In this document: piece by piece, positions 5,010-8,000 of the stretch | Position numbering within the stretch: position 1 is the first letter of the stretch | How the letters are laid out: each line of letters begins with the position of its first letter | Program-made: the position numbers and the translations under genes | Notes under the pieces: generated by a model | Seen by the model: the letters and a program-made list of their open reading frames with translations, nothing else | Database searches by the model: none | What the model was told of the DNA's origin: nothing | DNA from: a bacterium | GTDB lineage: Bacteria; SZUA-182; SZUA-191 | Reading direction: 5' to 3' | NCBI GenBank assembly: GCA_003230535.1 | Contig: QIEW01000483.1 | Coordinates: 1-8,000 of the forward strand | Length of the DNA stretch: 8,000 bases

Positions 5010-8000
5010 ATGATTAACGCTCGGCTTGGGGATAAAAGGCCTAGAAAGAACTACGGTAAATTTCTCCACGTTATGCCAATCCCGAACCTGATAGAAGTAC
5101 AAAAACGCTCCTATGCACGGTTCTTACAGGCGGATGTTCCCCCGGAGAAACGCGAAGACATCGGGCTCCAGTCAGTATTTGTCGGTGTTTTCCCTATATC
5201 TGATTTTAAAAATATTTCTTTATTGGAGTTTGTCTCTTATCACCTGGGAGACCCTAAATACAGCACAGAAGAGTGCCGGCAGCGGGGGATGAGCTATGCC
5301 GCCCCTCTTAGAGTCCGTCTCCGTTTAAAGGTTGGCGAAAAGGACAAAGATACCGGCGCCAAGGCGATAAAAGAAATTAAGGAGCAGGAAATTTATCTCG
5401 GGGAACTCCCTTTGATGACCGAACAGGGCACCTTTATCATTAATGGTACTGAGCGCACGGTGGTCAGTCAGATGCATCGCTCTCCGGGCGCCTTCTTCGA
5501 CACTGAGAAGGTCAGAGATCATACTGGATTTCGCCCCACTTATATCGCCCGAATTATCCCTTACCGGGGTTCATGGTTGGAATTTGAATTGAGCCATGAT
5601 GGTTTACTACATCTGCGGATTGACCGGCGCAGAAAATTATTGGGAACGGTATTTTTACGGGCTTGGGGATTGGACAAAAATGAACAGATTTTTTCTCTGT
5701 TTTATTCTCAGGAAGAAATCTTGCTTGACTCTCAAAAAGAAGTAACTGTAAAGCTCGACTCTCAGCTTCATATAGGCCGCCAACCTTCTGCTGATATAAA
5801 ATCTGCCGATGGAAAAGTATTGGTTACCGCCCACACCCCTTTATCCGAAAAGCATATCCGGAAATTACAGAGTAATGGCGTAACTGTATTCCCTATTAAT
5901 TTCTCTGAACTTTTAGGTCGGGTTGCCGGACAAGAGATTGTAGCTGAAGATACCGGAGAGATACTGATAGAGGCGGGACAAACCCTTGATGAGCAGATGT
6001 TGGCCCAAATAGCCCAACAGAAAACAAGTCAGTTTAAGCTCTTGATCTCCAAGGACGGTAAACTGGGAGACTGTCTATTTAAGACGTTAGCTAAGGACCG
6101 CATTTCCAATAAGCGGGATGCGCTCATTGAAATTTACAAGCGTATCCGTCCGGGAGACCCGCCTACAATAGAGAATGCTTCCTATTTGTTCAAAGAGCTT
6201 TTCTCCAACCCAAAGCGTTATGACCTCTCCCGAGTGGGGAGGCTTAAAATCAATAGAAGGGTCGGCTTAAATTTGCCTTTAGAAGCCCGTCTGTTAACCC
6301 TTGCGGATATAGTTTCTATCTTAAAGACACTGATGCAGCTAGCCCAGGCGGAGGGGCCATCGGATGACATTGACCACTTGGGCAATCGCCGGGTACGCTC
6401 TGTCGGGGAACTTTTAGACAACCAGCTCCGCGTCGGAATGATGCGCATGGAACGCGCCATTAAGGAGCGGATGAGCATTCATGACCTTGATGTAATCATG
6501 CCGCATAACTTGATCAATGCCAAATCCATTTCGGCGGCGGTCAAGGAATTTTTCGGCAGCAGTCAGTTGTCACAGTTCATGGATAAGACCAATCCCTTGG
6601 CTGAACTGACTCACAAGCGGCGGTTGAGCGCTTTAGGACCGGGAGGGTTGAGCCGTGAGAGAGCCGGTTTTGAGGCCCGAGACGTCCATCCCAGCCATTA
6701 TGGCCGTATCTGTCCGATTGAAACGCCTGAAGGCCCTAATATTGGTCTAATATCTTCGTTGAGTACCTATGCCCGGGTTAATGATTTCGGGTTCATTGAA
6801 ACCCCTTACAGAAAGGTGGAAGATGGCCGGGCCACTGATCGGATTGTTTATCTTACCGCGATGGATGAAGAGGAATATACTATCGCCCAGGCGAATGCTC
6901 CCATAGATAAAGACGGTCATTTCACGGTAGAGCGCGTAGCGGCCCGGGAGGGAGGAGAATTTGCCATGGTACCGCCGGAGAAGGTGGATTATATGGATGT
7001 CTCTCCCATGCAGTTAGTCAGCGTCTCTACCGCATTGATCCCTTTCCTGGAAAATGATGACGCTAACCGGGCGCTAATGGGTTCTAATATGCAACGGCAA
7101 GCAGTGCCGCTTCTGAAAACCGACGCCCCGCTGGTCGGCACCGGGATGGAAGAAGTGGTCGCCCGGGATTCTGGGGCGGTATTGTTGGCTAAAAGGTCGG
7201 GCGTGGTCGAAAGCGTCAACGCTAACCGGATCATAATCCGGGCCGAGGAAAATATGGGGAAGGATGATACGGGGATAGATGTATATACCCTAACCAAGTT
7301 CCAGCGTTCCAACCAGAACACCTGTATCAACCAAAAACCTATCGTTCGTATTGGGGACCGGGTAGAAAGAAGGCGGATCATAGCCGATGGCCCAGGCACA
7401 GATCAGGGTGAGTTGGCGTTGGGGCAAAATGTGCTGGTGGCCTTTGTGCCCTGGTGTGGTTACAACTTTGAAGATGCAGTGATTGTCAGCGAAAAACTGG
7501 TTAAAGATGACCGCTATACTTCTATTCATATCGAGGAGTTTGAAATAGAAGCCCGAGAGACTAAGTTAGGCAAGGAAGAAATCACTTGCGACATTCCTAA
7601 TGTGGGCGAGGAGGCATTACGGAACCTCGATGAGAGCGGGGTAATAAGAACCGGAGCTGAAGTTAAACCCGGAAACATCCTGGTCGGCAAGGTAACTCCG
7701 AAGGGAGAGACTCAGCTTACTCCGGAGGAGAAGCTTCTCCGGGCTATTTTTGGCGAAAAGGCGGGGGATGTTCGGGATGCCTCCCTTACGGTTCCCCCGG
7801 GAATTGAAGGTATAGTGGTGGATGTAAAGATTTTTTCCCGAAAGGGAGCGGATATAGACAAGCGCGCTGAAAACATAGAAAACATAGCCTTTCGGCAGTT
7901 GGAAAAAAACCTCCACGATGAAATCAGGGTGGTAAAAGTCGAAGGCTTCCGGCGGGTCAAAAACCTTCTGTGCGGGCAGACGCTGGCCGAACAGATTATA
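5010..8000 (+). CDS. rpoB: DNA-directed RNA polymerase subunit beta (partial, 5' 997 codons)
   Basis: The first 997 residues of the beta subunit; family members are about 1,100-1,400 long, so the C-terminus lies beyond the window. The frame is open throughout. ATG 5010 follows an in-frame stop at 4986 and has AAAGG just upstream. Landmarks include [27 protein letters not shown] and HRSPGAFF in the protrusion, lobe [12 protein letters not shown], and the rifampicin region [15 protein letters not shown] (from residue 516) with [15 protein letters not shown]. It also has [23 protein letters not shown] (active-site E821/D822) and [20 protein letters not shown]. Residues equivalent to E. coli D516, H526 and S531 are D525, H535 and S540, all wild type, so rifampicin sensitivity is expected. 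Residue 816 is Cys where E. coli has Asn. Confidence 0.98.
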   Translation, partial: MINARLGDKRPRKNYGKFLHVMPIPNLIEVQKRSYARFLQADVPPEKREDIGLQSVFVGVFPISDFKNISLLEFVSYHLGDPKYSTEECRQRGMSYAAPLRVRLRLKVGEKDKDTGAKAIKEIKEQEIYLGELPLMTEQGTFIINGTERTVVSQMHRSPGAFFDTEKVRDHTGFRPTYIARIIPYRGSWLEFELSHDGLLHLRIDRRRKLLGTVFLRAWGLDKNEQIFSLFYSQEEILLDSQKEVTVKLDSQLHIGRQPSADIKSADGKVLVTAHTPLSEKHIRKLQSNGVTVFPINFSELLGRVAGQEIVAEDTGEILIEAGQTLDEQMLAQIAQQKTSQFKLLISKDGKLGDCLFKTLAKDRISNKRDALIEIYKRIRPGDPPTIENASYLFKELFSNPKRYDLSRVGRLKINRRVGLNLPLEARLLTLADIVSILKTLMQLAQAEGPSDDIDHLGNRRVRSVGELLDNQLRVGMMRMERAIKERMSIHDLDVIMPHNLINAKSISAAVKEFFGSSQLSQFMDKTNPLAELTHKRRLSALGPGGLSRERAGFEARDVHPSHYGRICPIETPEGPNIGLISSLSTYARVNDFGFIETPYRKVEDGRATDRIVYLTAMDEEEYTIAQANAPIDKDGHFTVERVAAREGGEFAMVPPEKVDYMDVSPMQLVSVSTALIPFLENDDANRALMGSNMQRQAVPLLKTDAPLVGTGMEEVVARDSGAVLLAKRSGVVESVNANRIIIRAEENMGKDDTGIDVYTLTKFQRSNQNTCINQKPIVRIGDRVERRRIIADGPGTDQGELALGQNVLVAFVPWCGYNFEDAVIVSEKLVKDDRYTSIHIEEFEIEARETKLGKEEITCDIPNVGEEALRNLDESGVIRTGAEVKPGNILVGKVTPKGETQLTPEEKLLRAIFGEKAGDVRDASLTVPPGIEGIVVDVKIFSRKGADIDKRAENIENIAFRQLEKNLHDEIRVVKVEGFRRVKNLLCGQTLAEQII

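Noticed and set aside
7290-7960. Several antisense ORFs within rpoB
   Set aside because: All lie opposite well-conserved RpoB coding sequence and show no domain pattern of their own.

Overview
The window is a core housekeeping stretch, all on the + strand: 3' end of tuf, rpmG, tRNA-Trp(CCA), secE, nusG, rplK, rplA, rplJ, rplL and the first 997 codons of rpoB. This tuf-rpmG-trnW-secE-nusG-rplKAJL-rpoB order is a classic bacterial arrangement. The protein sequences (zinc-ribbon L33 ending [16 protein letters not shown], RpoB with [14 protein letters not shown] and HRSPGAFF) look like a diderm from or near the Desulfobacterota/Nitrospirota grade. That placement is inference only, and the exact phylum cannot be read from the window.

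Region by region. 1-188: EF-Tu C-terminus. 189-467: a noncoding gap with a 78-nt inverted repeat made of two GTCATTCCCG-type hairpins and, closer to rpmG, a conserved-looking leader motif. 468-928: L33, tRNA-Trp and SecE, tightly packed. 944-1471: NusG. 1472-2335: 864 nt inserted between nusG and rplK, where many bacteria have only a short gap. It holds a two-gene module: a DUF4258-type small protein followed, 11 nt later, by a YgiT/MqsA-type zinc-finger protein, which together look like a toxin-antitoxin pair. 2336-4656: L11, L1, L10 and L7/L12. 5010-8000: RNA polymerase beta subunit, cut by the window end.

The core genes make translation and transcription machinery: EF-Tu, stalk proteins L11/L10/L12, L1, L33, the SecE translocon subunit, NusG and RpoB. 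Expression looks translationally tuned. Strong Shine-Dalgarno sites precede most genes, but secE and rplJ start with TTG and rplA with GTG. The rplA-rplJ gap is only 17 nt, too short for the usual L10 leader, whereas the 147-nt rplK-rplA gap is strongly structured.

The most noteworthy items are the putative toxin-antitoxin module inside the ribosomal/RNA polymerase gene cluster, a roughly 31-nt motif shared by the leaders of rpmG and rplA (25 of 31 aligned columns identical), and the structured rplK-rplA leader. The rest is ordinary conserved sequence. I found no CRISPR array, insertion sequence or phage gene.
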